Of a DNA stretch of 64,000 nt, positions 16,107-25,481 are shown one piece after another. The DNA is from JACMLX01 sp031374935 (GTDB lineage: Bacteria > Gemmatimonadota > Gemmatimonadetes > Gemmatimonadales > Gemmatimonadaceae). The notes under the pieces are model-generated. The model was not told where the DNA came from and ran no database searches. It saw only the letters and a program-made list of their open reading frames with translations. The translations under genes were made by a program, and so were the position numbers. The stretch's first letter is position 1. Every line of letters starts with the position of its first letter. The DNA is taken from contig JANMHB010000161.1 of assembly GCA_031374935.1 (NCBI GenBank), positions 8,784 through 72,783 of the forward strand. Direction: 5' to 3'.

Positions 16107-16724
16107 TCAGGTCATGAGGACGCACACCCCGGTGAAGAGGTAGCTGTGTGCGCCACCGTTCTGGCCGTTCAATTGCTTCCAGTTCGTCGTCGACGTCCAG
16201 GATGGCGTGGTCTCGTTCGGGTTGTAGTAGTAGTACTTCCCGCTAGAGAGTGTCACCAGGATGTTGTGCGTTCCGGTGAAAGAGGCCGTCGATGGCAGCG
16301 CGGCAGCGTGCATGGTATAGGAGCAGTTGTAGAACGCTTCATCGTCGAGGCGTACTGGCCCGGTGATGGCGTGTGCGGACAGCAGATTGAAGAGAGCGTC
16401 CATGTGCCCACTGATGGCTCCAGGCACATAGGCGATCGAAGCTTTCTTCTGAACGCCATCACACAGGAGCTTCGCCGTGACAGCGGGCCATCGCCGCGTC
16501 ACCTCAGCGACGACGCGCCGCGGGTCGCTGTTCTCATCGTGTGCCAGCTGTTGCGTCATCGGCACGCTGGCTTCGGGCCTGAACTTGATGGTCGGCCACA
16601 GATCGCTCTCGGTCGTCGCGGCCGTCATGCCGGATCCCTTGCTCGTCAGTTCATCGACGGCGATGACGGTGCAATGCGCCGCGCAAGAATTCCCCTTCTG
16701 TTCGCGCATCGTCATGGACGGCAT
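16107..16724 (-). CDS. C39-like/papain-fold cysteine peptidase-like protein
   Basis: A 205-residue protein without a signal peptide. A Cys-containing helix start near the N-terminus (KGNSCAAHCTVIAVDEL, Cys14) and a later His-to-Asn stretch (GTHNILVTL then YYYYNPNE, His153 and Asn168) fit the Cys-His-Asn/Asp triad order of C39 and related papain-like peptidases. A conserved second Cys/His (Cys18, His17) is also present. A strong Shine-Dalgarno (AGGAGG) six bases before ATG 16724 decides the start. No ABC exporter or precursor peptide lies beside it, so it is not an evident bacteriocin maturase; a cytoplasmic peptidase or a delivered effector are both possible. The family call is tentative. Confidence 0.6.
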   Translation of the reverse strand: MPSMTMREQKGNSCAAHCTVIAVDELTSKGSGMTAATTESDLWPTIKFRPEASVPMTQQLAHDENSDPRRVVAEVTRRWPAVTAKLLCDGVQKKASIAYVPGAISGHMDALFNLLSAHAITGPVRLDDEAFYNCSYTMHAAALPSTASFTGTHNILVTLSSGKYYYYNPNETTPSWTSTTNWKQLNGQNGGAHSYLFTGVCVLMT

Positions 16725-16894
16725 CGAATCCTCCTGAGTCCTGGGTGGGTGGTTCCGGGATACGTCCGAATCTTCGGCACGCACGCCTCGACACAGTCCT
16801 CCCCGTGCGTGCGGAGCCTGAGATGAAGCATCGACGGCGTCGGGTGTGCCGTCAATGGTCGCGGCCGTCCGCCTGTCCATCGGTTCGGAGATTC

Positions 16895-18853
16895 CTACCA
16901 GCCGCCCCCGCCGCCGCCACCCGAGCTCCCACCACTGCTGCTGCTCCCGCCACCACTCGAACTGCTGCTCGGCGCCGAGACGCCGCTCGCGATGGCGCCC
17001 ACGGCGGAGCCGAATGCGACCGTCGCGCCTGCACCACTGAAGCCGCCGCCGCCACCGAACCCGGAGAAGGCGCCGTCACCCGTGCTGCTGGATGCACTGC
17101 CAGAGGCTGTGCTGCTCGTGCGAACCCCGCCACTGGCACCGGTCGCCGTCGACGGGCCGCCGAAGGCGCTGAACCACTTGTCGACATGCTTACCAAGCCC
17201 GAACGCGAGCAGGTATGGGTACCAGAGGTCGTCGAGCGCCGGCTGCGGTGTGCGCAGCTCGTCCCGGCAATACTCCCGTGCCGCCGCGAGTCGCTTGCGC
17301 AGCTGGAGTCGCGCGCTGGTCGACGTCGATCGCGCACCGTTGAGCACGGAGTGAGCAGCGGCGACCAGCAGCAGCGCAATGCCGGTCGAGGCGAGGATGC
17401 TGACGGCCTGAAACCCGGTGAGCACCGCCCAGCTGAACGCCGCCGCCACGGCTGCGATCGGGAGCAGGACACGCAGCAGGTGCGGCCACGGACGAACGAC
17501 GCGCCGACGCCAGAATGCGGCCTGCAACCGTGCGAACAGGAAGACGGGCACACCGATGACCGCCGCTGCGGCCAGTGTTTCCACGCCATCCGTCTGCTCT
17601 TGGACCAGAAAGAGCCCAAGCAGCGCGATGGCTGCCACACAGAGCGCGGCGGTGAGCGGCCAGCGCCGCGCCTTCGTGGCATGCGTCGCCATGCCCGTGA
17701 TACGCTCGAACTGTTCGGTCAACGGTTGACGAAGGATCCGGGACGGATCGAATCCGGACCGCTTGTAGCGAGCCCGGATCTCATCCGTGCTGGTGGTCTT
17801 GGCGTTCGGGGCGAAGAAACCATCGACCAGCGCTTTTTCATAGCCCTGCAGATCCCCACGGGGCACCAGCAACTCGAGATGCAGCACGTGCCACCGCAGC
17901 CAGCGCGGACCCTTCGACTCGACGCGGCTGCCGAGCTTCTTCTCGGTGACGAGGCGCGCCAGTGTGGCCGAGACTTCCGCGGGGCCGACCTGCTCATCCC
18001 GCGCGTACCCGACCAGTTCTGGGCGAAGTGACAGCACGTTCGCCGTGAGCCACGCGCGATCGATGGTGTCGCGTGGTGTGAGTGGCAGGAACCGTCCGAG
18101 CGCAGTTTCGTCGCGGAGGAACCGTGTCGTCAGCCCGAGCACGCCGAGGAGCACTGCCGCCATCAGTCCCAGTCGAAGGGCAAGAGGCGGGCTTCGGCGC
18201 ACCGCCGATGGAAGCCCCGCCGCTCGCCACGCGAGCGGAATGTTGACGACGAAGCCGATGCCGGGCTCGAGAATCGGCTCTTGGAACACGCCAGTGAATG
18301 TGGCGGGTGCACGCCACGCGGGTTCGACGTGCAGCGTGAGGTCGAAGTTCGCAATCGTGCCCGTTCGCTCACGGAAGCCGAACTCGTGATCGAGGCGGTA
18401 CCCCGATCCTTCGGCGACGAGAATGTCGGCGTATTCATACTCCAGGACGTACGTGATCTTCGTGTTCAGGAACACCGGATCGTCGGGCCGTCGACTGCGC
18501 CAGCGGAGCGTGTGGCGCTCGGTCATCGCGTAGCCATCCACGTCGTCGAGCGACCCTTCGCGCATGGCGATCTCCGCGCCCGTGAGGCTGTCCACGCGCA
18601 GCAGTCGGCGGAAAACGAAGCCTTGGCCTCGCCGGACGTCGAAGCGTCGTTCGCCTCCGTTCCAGTCGCCGTTGAAGAGGATCGTCTGGCGCTCACGGAC
18701 AAAGAGGCGGCCGGTGCTGTCGAGCCGTGCGTCGACGGAGAAGGCGGTCCAGTCGAGCGCGCGCGGCTGGGCCATGGCTGGTGTGGTGCACACGACGAGC
18801 AGTGCCGCGAGTACGGTGACGATGTGGCGGAGGGTGGGGCTCATGTCAGACAT
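16895..18853 (-). CDS. DUF2207 domain membrane protein with Gly-rich tail
   Basis: A 652-residue protein: signal peptide (TLRHIVTVLAALLVV, cut after AMAQ), a large extracytoplasmic beta-rich DUF2207 domain (about 30-270: LDWTAFSVDARLDSTGRLFV, NGGERRFDV), a first membrane helix, a cytoplasmic helical segment, then two or three helices (for example LTAALCVAAIALLGLFLV). The C-terminal end (SSGGGSSSSGGSSGGGGGGGW) is the flexible Ser/Gly tail typical of this family. Function is unknown; members are predicted membrane proteins. I chose ATG 18853, nine bases before a second in-frame ATG. It is convergent with nothing and stands alone between two gaps. Confidence 0.85.
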   Translation of the reverse strand: MSDMSPTLRHIVTVLAALLVVCTTPAMAQPRALDWTAFSVDARLDSTGRLFVRERQTILFNGDWNGGERRFDVRRGQGFVFRRLLRVDSLTGAEIAMREGSLDDVDGYAMTERHTLRWRSRRPDDPVFLNTKITYVLEYEYADILVAEGSGYRLDHEFGFRERTGTIANFDLTLHVEPAWRAPATFTGVFQEPILEPGIGFVVNIPLAWRAAGLPSAVRRSPPLALRLGLMAAVLLGVLGLTTRFLRDETALGRFLPLTPRDTIDRAWLTANVLSLRPELVGYARDEQVGPAEVSATLARLVTEKKLGSRVESKGPRWLRWHVLHLELLVPRGDLQGYEKALVDGFFAPNAKTTSTDEIRARYKRSGFDPSRILRQPLTEQFERITGMATHATKARRWPLTAALCVAAIALLGLFLVQEQTDGVETLAAAAVIGVPVFLFARLQAAFWRRRVVRPWPHLLRVLLPIAAVAAAFSWAVLTGFQAVSILASTGIALLLVAAAHSVLNGARSTSTSARLQLRKRLAAAREYCRDELRTPQPALDDLWYPYLLAFGLGKHVDKWFSAFGGPSTATGASGGVRTSSTASGSASSSTGDGAFSGFGGGGGFSGAGATVAFGSAVGAIASGVSAPSSSSSGGGSSSSGGSSGGGGGGGW

Positions 18854-19237
18854 GAAAACGGTGACACTCGTGCTGCAGGCTGCCGCAGCACTGCGCGACC
18901 GTGCACCGCAGCACGCAGGGAGAGTTTCGCGCTTCTGGAATGAGTATGTCACCAGAATCCGATCGTGTCATCCTTCGTGGTTCCGGCCAGGGCAGACACG
19001 GGTGGTGCGCTCGCACCGCGGATGCGGAGACGAGAGGCAAGGGTATCTGGCGCGCCTCACGTTCACCTGGCTCGTAAAGTCGCACCGGGGCGCAGATGTG
19101 GCCGACGATCGTGTGCCGGGTAGTGCGCGAGTTTCTGGAGCGCTCGCTGGGGCTCGGGCCGGCGCCGCTCTTCTCCGGTCAGGCGATGCTGTCACGGCCG
19201 ACACTCACGTACCGGACCGGTGGTGCTCGTCGATACG
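18854..19237. other. Intergenic gap, possible fragment at its right end
   Basis: No gene is supported. From 19096 the plus strand reads FLERSLGLGPAPLFSGQ and MLSRPTLTYRTGG, which looks protein-like for about 40 residues before becoming antisense to the esterase. It has no homologue I know and may be chance or a small relic. Confidence 0.35.
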
Positions 19238-20203
19238 CTAGCGTCGCTCCAGCAGCCCGCGTCCCCGCATCCACTGCTCCAACTTCGGCAGCCACTCCTG
19301 CGCCACGGGCCCGCCGCTGGCCAGCATGCCGAACCCATGCCCGCCCTTCTCCCAGATGTGCAACTCTCCCGGCACACGCTGGGCCGTCATCGCCGCATAA
19401 AAGGCCATCGCATTCTGCGCCGGCACCGCGTCGTCGTCCTGCGTCGCGACGAGAAACGTCGGAGGCGTCGCCGCGGTCACGCGCAGCTCAGTCGAGTAGC
19501 GCCGCCGCGTTTCCTCTGACGCGGAAGCCCCAAGCAGATTGACACTCGAGCCGCGATGCCCCCACGTCTCGTGCATGCTGATCACCGGATACACGAGCAC
19601 ACCAAAGTCCGGCGCGTGACGCATGCCTGCTGCGTCCGTTGCATTGTCACCGGGTACGGTATCGGTCGACATCGTCAACACCATGCTCGCGAGATGCCCG
19701 CCGGCCGAGAAACCCAGCACACCGATCCGCGCGGCGTCGATGCCCCATTCCTTCGCGTGATCGCGCGTGAGCCGCACGGCCTGTCGCGCATCGAGCAGTG
19801 GCACGGGATATCGGTATGACGCTCCGTCACCGGCAGACACGCGATACTTGCACACGATCGCGGCCACACCAATCGTGTTCAGCCAGCGCGCCACCTGCCA
19901 GCCCTCGTGGTCGATGGCCAGGATGCTGTAGCCGCCACCGGGGAAGATCACGACCGCAGTGCCGGTGGCCGTCGCCGGTGCCGGCAGAAACACGCGCACG
20001 TCCGGCGTCTGGACATGGGTCACGCGCGCGATCGGAGCCTTCGCGGGCGGCACGAACACCTCGGGCAGCATCGAGGGCGGTGCGCCAGGCGGCGGTCCCT
20101 GGTACAGCGGCAGATCGAAGGGTGCCCGCGACACGGGAGCGCCCTGTGCCGCCAGCTGGGGTGCGGCCACCAGCGCGAGGAGCAGCACCGTTCGCATCAT
20201 CAT
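19238..20203 (-). CDS. Secreted alpha/beta hydrolase (acetyl-xylan-esterase-like)
   Basis: A 321-residue exported esterase. Signal peptide: RTVLLLALVAAPQLAAQ. The catalytic domain shows the oxyanion region PGGGYSILA, nucleophile elbow GFSAGG, the acid in TQDDDAVPAQNA and the His in GGHGFGM. The order and the N-terminal phrase PGGGY..LA..HEG place it with the BD-FAE/acetyl-esterase-like secreted hydrolases that deacetylate plant polysaccharides. Several Met codons precede the leader; ATG 20203 is the first that starts a clean signal peptide. It is divergent from the ABC exporter operon with a 170-base gap that should hold both promoters. Confidence 0.88.
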   Translation of the reverse strand: MMMRTVLLLALVAAPQLAAQGAPVSRAPFDLPLYQGPPPGAPPSMLPEVFVPPAKAPIARVTHVQTPDVRVFLPAPATATGTAVVIFPGGGYSILAIDHEGWQVARWLNTIGVAAIVCKYRVSAGDGASYRYPVPLLDARQAVRLTRDHAKEWGIDAARIGVLGFSAGGHLASMVLTMSTDTVPGDNATDAAGMRHAPDFGVLVYPVISMHETWGHRGSSVNLLGASASEETRRRYSTELRVTAATPPTFLVATQDDDAVPAQNAMAFYAAMTAQRVPGELHIWEKGGHGFGMLASGGPVAQEWLPKLEQWMRGRGLLERR

Positions 20204-20373
20204 GATCGAGCCGGCTGGGGCCGGCGTCGCTGGATCGGACCGCGCTGTGCCGTGTGGAATCATCATGCCGTGAATCGTACCATGCATGCGCACTGATCGC
20301 CGTCATCGTGAAACCGCGTCCCTTCGTGACGCGATATCTTCCGCCCCATGATCACCCACCAGAGCGTTCCCGG

Positions 20374-21330
20374 ATGACCCAGGCTGCCGCGTCCGCACTG
20401 GCGCTCGAAGTCGTGGGCCTCACCAAGTCCTACGGCGACGTACACGCCGTGCGGGGGCTCGATCTCCGTGTGCCCGTGGGGCAGTGCTTCGGCCTGCTCG
20501 GCCCCAACGGTGCCGGCAAGACGACCACCATCGAGATCTGTGAAGGCCTGAACAGGCGTGACAGCGGCACGCTCCGGGTCCTCGGACGCACGTGGGAGCA
20601 GGACGCGGCCTGGCTCCGCACGCAGCTCGGCATCCAGTTGCAGGAAACGCAGCTGGCCGAGAAGCTGAGTGTCACGGAGACGCTGACGCTGTTCCGCAGC
20701 TTCTACGCCACGGGTCGCACGATCGATGATGTGATCGACCTCGTACAGCTTGGCGAGAAGCGCACGGCGCGCGTGATGGGATTGTCGGGCGGGCAGAAAC
20801 AGCGGCTGGCGCTGGCCTGTGCCCTGGTGGGTGATCCGCAGCTCCTGTTTCTCGATGAACCAACGACCGGTCTCGATCCGCAATCGCGCCGACAGCTCTG
20901 GACGCTGGTGGAAGGACTCAAGCGGGACGGGCGCACGATCGTGCTGACGACGCACTATATGGATGAAGCCGAGCGACTGTGCGACAACATCGCGATCGTC
21001 GATCATGGCACGGTGATCGCGCTCGGGTCGCCGCGGCAGCTGATCGCGTCACTCGGCGCGGAGCATGTGATTCGACTGGGGGTTGGCGAGTCGGCGAAGG
21101 CGCAGCATCCGATTGCCATTGCAGAGCTGCTGGGGCTGCCGGATGTCACCGGTGGCCGCGAAACTGCCACCGGCTATGAGTTGCGGGTTGGTGCGGTGCA
21201 GGCGGTGTTGCCATCGCTGCTGGCTGTTGCCGCGTCGCACGGCGTGCAGTGGCACGAATTGAGCACACACACGGCGACGCTCGAAGATGTCTTCGTGTCG
21301 CTGACGGGCCGCGAACTGCGGGACGGCTGA
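20374..21330 (+). CDS. ABC-2 type exporter, ATP-binding subunit
   Basis: A 318-residue ATPase of the drug/daunorubicin-type ABC-2 family. Walker A GPNGAGKT (43-50), Q-loop near LGIQLQETQL, signature LSGGQ (137-141), Walker B LLFLDE (157-162), and the H-loop TTHYMDEAERLC. The last 90 residues form the C-terminal extension found in DrrA-like subunits. ATG 20374 begins the polar leader before the first strand (LEVVGLTKSYG). The stop is 3 bases from the permease start, so the two form one operon. Substrate unknown. Confidence 0.95.
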   Translation: MTQAAASALALEVVGLTKSYGDVHAVRGLDLRVPVGQCFGLLGPNGAGKTTTIEICEGLNRRDSGTLRVLGRTWEQDAAWLRTQLGIQLQETQLAEKLSVTETLTLFRSFYATGRTIDDVIDLVQLGEKRTARVMGLSGGQKQRLALACALVGDPQLLFLDEPTTGLDPQSRRQLWTLVEGLKRDGRTIVLTTHYMDEAERLCDNIAIVDHGTVIALGSPRQLIASLGAEHVIRLGVGESAKAQHPIAIAELLGLPDVTGGRETATGYELRVGAVQAVLPSLLAVAASHGVQWHELSTHTATLEDVFVSLTGRELRDG

Positions 21331-21333
21331 GCC

Positions 21334-22398
21334 ATGCAGATTGCATCGTTGAAGCAACTGACGCTGGCGCGGTTCCGCGAATTCATCCGCGAGCCGGAAG
21401 CGGTGTTCTGGACGTTTGTCTTTCCGCTGCTGCTGGCGGGCGGGTTGGCGATCGCGTTCCGCGACAAGGCGCCGGAGCAGGCGATCATCGCCGTGGTCGC
21501 ACCGGCACAGGGCGACAGTGCTGGAGCGCGTGTCGCCACCGCACTGCGCGCTGCCGCAATGGGTGACAGCGCCCCGCTGCGCACACGCGTGATTCCCGCC
21601 GACAGCATCGAGGAGGTGCTGCGCACCGGGACGGCAGCACTGGTGGTGGTGGCACAGGCCGGGGGTGGCGTCGAGTATCGATTCGATCCAGCGCGCCCCG
21701 AAGCGCGTACCGCCCGACAGGTGACCGACGACATCCTCCAGCGTGCCACCGGTCGCCGCGATCCGATGCCGGTGCGCGAGGTGACCGTGCGCGAGCGCGG
21801 CTCGCGCTACATCGACTTCTTCCTGCCGGGATTGCTGGCCATGAACATCATGGGCAGCAGCATCTGGAGCCTGGCGTTCGCGATCGTCACACAGCGCAAC
21901 AAGAAACTGCTCAAGCGACTGGCGGCGACGCCGATGTCTCGGCTCGAGTACCTGCTGTCGTTCGTGCTGTCGCGGCTGGTATTCCTTGGGCTCGAGATGG
22001 CGGTGCTGCTTGGTTTTGGTGTGTTCGTGCTGGACGTGCCGATCCGGGGTGCGCTGCCATCCTTGGTGCTCGTCGCGTTCATCGGTGCAGCGGCGTTCAG
22101 CGCCATCGGCCTGCTGGTCTCGTCGCGCTCGAAGACGATCGAGGGGGTGTCGGGGCTGACGAATTTCGTGATGCTCCCGATGTGGATCTTCTCCGGCGTG
22201 TTCTTCTCGGCCAGCAACTTTCCCAGTGTGATTCAGCCGGTGGTGCAGGCGCTGCCATTGACGGCGCTGGTGAACGGTTTGCGGGCGATCATGCTGCAAG
22301 GTGCAAGTCTTGCGGGAGTCTGGCCACAGCTGGCACTGCTGGCCGGTTTCTTCGTGGTCTGCCTGACGATCGCACTGCGGATTTTCCGCTGGCAGTGA
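21334..22398 (+). CDS. ABC-2 type exporter, permease subunit
   Basis: A 354-residue ABC-2 permease. One N-terminal helix (AVFWTFVFPLLLAGGLAIAF) precedes a periplasmic loop of about 140 residues; five helices follow, including YIDFFLPGLLAMNIMGSSIW and GLTNFVMLPMWIFSGVFFS, with the family phrase LKRLAATPM before the third helix. ATG 21334 lies directly behind the ATPase stop. Together they should make a complete exporter as a dimer of each subunit. Confidence 0.94.
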   Translation: MQIASLKQLTLARFREFIREPEAVFWTFVFPLLLAGGLAIAFRDKAPEQAIIAVVAPAQGDSAGARVATALRAAAMGDSAPLRTRVIPADSIEEVLRTGTAALVVVAQAGGGVEYRFDPARPEARTARQVTDDILQRATGRRDPMPVREVTVRERGSRYIDFFLPGLLAMNIMGSSIWSLAFAIVTQRNKKLLKRLAATPMSRLEYLLSFVLSRLVFLGLEMAVLLGFGVFVLDVPIRGALPSLVLVAFIGAAAFSAIGLLVSSRSKTIEGVSGLTNFVMLPMWIFSGVFFSASNFPSVIQPVVQALPLTALVNGLRAIMLQGASLAGVWPQLALLAGFFVVCLTIALRIFRWQ

Positions 22399-22519
22399 AC
22401 AGCGCCGCACCGATCGGTGTCAGATGATCGTGGACGTATTGCGCGGCCGCACGCGCGCATGAGAAGTTTCTTATGTAGACTTTCCGCTCCGGCAGTTTCC
22501 GGAATTCTGAGGCGTACTC

Positions 22520-23989
22520 ATGTCGACTCGCTCGCTAACGCTCCCGCGTCCACTGACACTCGTATCGCGCATGGCGATGCTGTCGGGATCGCTCGCACTT
22601 TTCGGCGCCTGCGCCACCAACCCCGCCACCGGTCGCCGCGAACTGTCGCTGGTCAGTCAGGGCCAGGAGATCGCGCTGGGTCAGGAAGGAGCGAAGGCGG
22701 CGGCGGCGCAGATGGGCATTTACGCTGATTCCGGACTGCAGCGGTACGTCACCGGCCTTGGCATGCCGATGGCAAAGAACTCCGAGCGCTCCGATCTGCC
22801 GTGGAGCTTCACGGTGGTCGACGATCCGATCGTCAACGCCTTCGCGCTGCCGGGTGGTCCGATCTTCGTGTCGCGCGGAATCCTGGCGCACATGAATTCC
22901 GAGGCACAGCTGGTGTCGGTGCTCGGTCACGAGATTGCGCATGTCACGGCCAAGCACTCGGTCAGCCAGATGTCGAAGCAGCAGATCTTCCAGATCGGAT
23001 TGATCGGTGCCATGGTGCTCCGGCCGGAGTTGCAGGACTTCGGCGGTGTGGCCTCGCAGGGACTGGGCGTGCTGTTCCTGAAGTTCGGCCGCGACGACGA
23101 AACGCAGGCGGACGAACTCGGGTTTCGCTACATGACCGCCGCCAACTATGCGCCCAGTGAGATGGCGGAGATGTTCAAGATCCTGCAGCGAGTCTCCGGC
23201 GGATCGGATGCGCGCGGTACACCCGAGTGGCTGTCGACACACCCGGATCCGGGCAATCGTGTCGAGAAGACGAATCAGCGGATTGCGGCGGCCGGAAAGA
23301 GCTTTGCCGGCGCACGGATCGAACGCGCGGCGTTCCTGCGCCAGATCGACGGGATGGTCTTTGGCGAGGATCCGCGCAACGGCTACTTCCAGCAGTCGAC
23401 GTTCATTCAGCCGACGATGCAGTTCCGATTCGACTTTCCCGCCGGCTGGCGCACGCAGAACGGCGCCGAGCAGGTGATCGGGGCCAGCACCAAGGGGGAT
23501 GCGCAGATTGCGCTCTCGCTGGCGGGGAGGACGGCGCCACAGCAGGCTCTGAGTGCGTTCCTGCAGCAGCAGGGAATCCAGGCTGGCCGCACCTTCACCA
23601 CGCCGATCAATGGCAACACGGCCGCCGTGGGGCAGTTCGTGGCCCAGACACAGAACGGCAACCAGCTGGCCGGCTATGTCGGTTTCATCCAGCAGGATGG
23701 TGTGACGTACCAGCTCGTGGCCATTACCGCGCGGCAGAACATCGAGGCGTACGACGCCGTGTTCCGCAACACGATCGGTTCGTTTCAGCGTGTCACTGAT
23801 CAGCGGCTGCTGACCGTCAAGCCGCAGCGGGTGCGGATCGCCACCGTGCCGAGCACCATGACGCTGACGCAATTCAATCAGCAGAATCCGTCGGTGATTC
23901 CGATCGAGCAGCTGGCGCTGATCAACGCGGTGACGCCGACGGAGACTCTGGCGGCGGGGACGAAGGTGAAGCGGGTGGTGGTGGAGTAG
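22520..23989 (+). CDS. M48 family metalloprotease lipoprotein
   Basis: A 489-residue peptidase. The leader ends in the lipobox LFGAC (Cys31), so it is anchored to a periplasmic membrane face. The zinc site is HEIAH (137-141) with the third ligand in ADELGF (Glu199). The M48 domain spans about 60-290 and is similar to the BepA/LoiP group, which clears misfolded outer-membrane proteins. The C-terminal 190 residues form a separate domain (FDFPAGWRTQNG...) ending in a segment VPSTMTLTQFNQQNP that resembles a peptidoglycan or protein-binding module often attached to these enzymes. GAGG precedes ATG 22520. It follows the exporter but after a 121-base gap. Confidence 0.93.
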   Translation: MSTRSLTLPRPLTLVSRMAMLSGSLALFGACATNPATGRRELSLVSQGQEIALGQEGAKAAAAQMGIYADSGLQRYVTGLGMPMAKNSERSDLPWSFTVVDDPIVNAFALPGGPIFVSRGILAHMNSEAQLVSVLGHEIAHVTAKHSVSQMSKQQIFQIGLIGAMVLRPELQDFGGVASQGLGVLFLKFGRDDETQADELGFRYMTAANYAPSEMAEMFKILQRVSGGSDARGTPEWLSTHPDPGNRVEKTNQRIAAAGKSFAGARIERAAFLRQIDGMVFGEDPRNGYFQQSTFIQPTMQFRFDFPAGWRTQNGAEQVIGASTKGDAQIALSLAGRTAPQQALSAFLQQQGIQAGRTFTTPINGNTAAVGQFVAQTQNGNQLAGYVGFIQQDGVTYQLVAITARQNIEAYDAVFRNTIGSFQRVTDQRLLTVKPQRVRIATVPSTMTLTQFNQQNPSVIPIEQLALINAVTPTETLAAGTKVKRVVVE

Positions 23990-24425
23990 CCGTTCGCCAG
24001 CGTGACGGTTCGCTGCCGGGATGGCGGCGTCGGCGTCGAGTGTCGGCGAGGCCAGCACCACCAGTCTCTGCAGGAGAGGTCCGGCGTACTCGCGATCGAC
24101 GTCACGTCGAACGGTAAGGCAGTCATCTTCCGCCGTCGCGCATTGCGCCACCAGCGCCGCGAGCCCTCGCCGGTTGAATGTGTGTCGCGTTCCGGGCACT
24201 TTCGTTGCGCTGCCGAGACATGCGTGCTCAGCTATTGTCACCAAGAACCTGGCTCGCTCCGCGCGAGGCTGCTGTCTGCATGCGCAGCGTGGCCTTGCGC
24301 TTACACGCTTTCTGAGTTGCACGCGTGCGCTCCAGACAGCCGTTCTGAGCGGTGGTACGACTTGTGCCATCATGTGTCGTGTCCACGCACCTTTCCCAGT
24401 TCTACCCTTGAAGAGGTGTGTAAAA
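23990..24425. other. Long 5' region of the PEP-CTERM gene
   Basis: 436 bases without a supported gene. GAAGAGGTG, a good ribosome-binding site, lies nine bases before the next start at 24426. The AT content rises over the last 30 bases. I cannot fix a promoter. Confidence 0.45.
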
Positions 24426-25289
24426 ATGCTCGTGAAATACATGTCGGTCGCGTTCGCTGCTGGAATCGCGGCCTCGACGCTCGAAGCACAAACCTGGCAG
24501 GCGATCGGTGTTCCCAGCAACGCAGGTTCTGGCGCCTACTGGAACAATCAGTCGTACGGATCTCCTGCAGGTGTCGTATGTAACGTAGGCGCGGTGCTGA
24601 CCAACACACCGGGCTCGCCTGCGTCCTGTCCGAATCAGAATCCGCCGTTTCTTCCGCTCACCCCAGCACCGCTCAACAGCCAGAATGTGTTTCTTGGCGG
24701 TGCTGGCGGCGCCGAGCCAGGCATCGGCGGCTTCAGGTTTGCCGGTGGTACGTACACCATTTCACTGATCGGGCGTATCGAAGGCGCGCCAGGCAACCCA
24801 GTGTGGGGTGTGATCCTCGACAACGGGACGGTGTTCACCTCCGCACAGTTGAGCGCGGGTAACACGGTGCTCTCCGGTCCCTTTGCGGTCTGGATTGCTC
24901 AGGCGTTGCCGGCCGCTGGTGCCGGTACGGTGTACACATCCGATCGTCGTACCGGTGCGCTTGCCATCGGTGCGCGCGGCGCCACGATCAATCAGCAGCA
25001 TGCGGTGTTCACGAATGGCACCGGTGTCGGAAATCTTGGTGGCTTGTCGAGCGATGCGTTTGGAACGATCATCAACTCGACCGGGACAGGTGCTCGCTAC
25101 TACGTGGGCATGGAAGACATCACGAACGGCGGCCGCGGATTCGGCGTGGCTGGACCAGGCGAAATTTCCGATCGTGATTACCAAGATGTCCTGATCTCCA
25201 TCCAGGCAGTACCGGAGCCGGCGACGTTCGCGTTGATGGGCGTTGGCTTGCTTGTGCTCGCCACTGTTGCAAAGCGCCGCAAGGCCTGA
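24426..25289 (+). CDS. PEP-CTERM sorting domain protein
   Basis: A 287-residue exported protein. The signal peptide (KYMSVAFAAGIAASTLEAQ) is followed by a Gly/Asn/Thr-rich surface domain with repeated NGT and NTV patterns. The C-terminus (262-287) is a textbook PEP-CTERM: VPEP, then a hydrophobic helix (FALMGVGLLVLATVA), then KRRKA. The tag is recognised by exosortase and leads to processing and export to the exopolysaccharide or cell surface; no exosortase gene is in this window. ATG 24426 is fixed by the leader and the GAGGTG site. A rho-independent terminator follows. Confidence 0.92.
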   Translation: MLVKYMSVAFAAGIAASTLEAQTWQAIGVPSNAGSGAYWNNQSYGSPAGVVCNVGAVLTNTPGSPASCPNQNPPFLPLTPAPLNSQNVFLGGAGGAEPGIGGFRFAGGTYTISLIGRIEGAPGNPVWGVILDNGTVFTSAQLSAGNTVLSGPFAVWIAQALPAAGAGTVYTSDRRTGALAIGARGATINQQHAVFTNGTGVGNLGGLSSDAFGTIINSTGTGARYYVGMEDITNGGRGFGVAGPGEISDRDYQDVLISIQAVPEPATFALMGVGLLVLATVAKRRKA

Positions 25290-25310
25290 GCAATCGGCTT
25301 GGTTCAATGG

Positions 25311-25351
25311 AGAAGTGGGGCCGCTGTCTTCGGACGGTTGCCCCACTTTTC
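25311..25351 (+). terminator. Rho-independent terminator after the PEP-CTERM gene
   Basis: Inverted repeat AAGTGGGGC ... GCCCCACTT (stem of 9 bp extended by imperfect pairs around a TTCG tetraloop), followed by TTTTCC. It begins 22 bases past the PEP-CTERM stop. Confidence 0.88.
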
Positions 25352-25481
25352 CATTTCTGCCGATCCCCTCCTTCGCTGGCGCGCCTCCGCGTGACGCCTG
25401 GCACTTCGTCCTGGAGTCGGGCGCATCGGCGATGGCACGCGACTGGTTGCCGTGTGGCCGCCGGCCGGTATGTTCTGCACG

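Noticed and set aside
22535..24520. 661-codon open frame opposite the M48 protease
   Set aside because: His/Arg-rich shadow without domain features; the protease is clear on the other strand.
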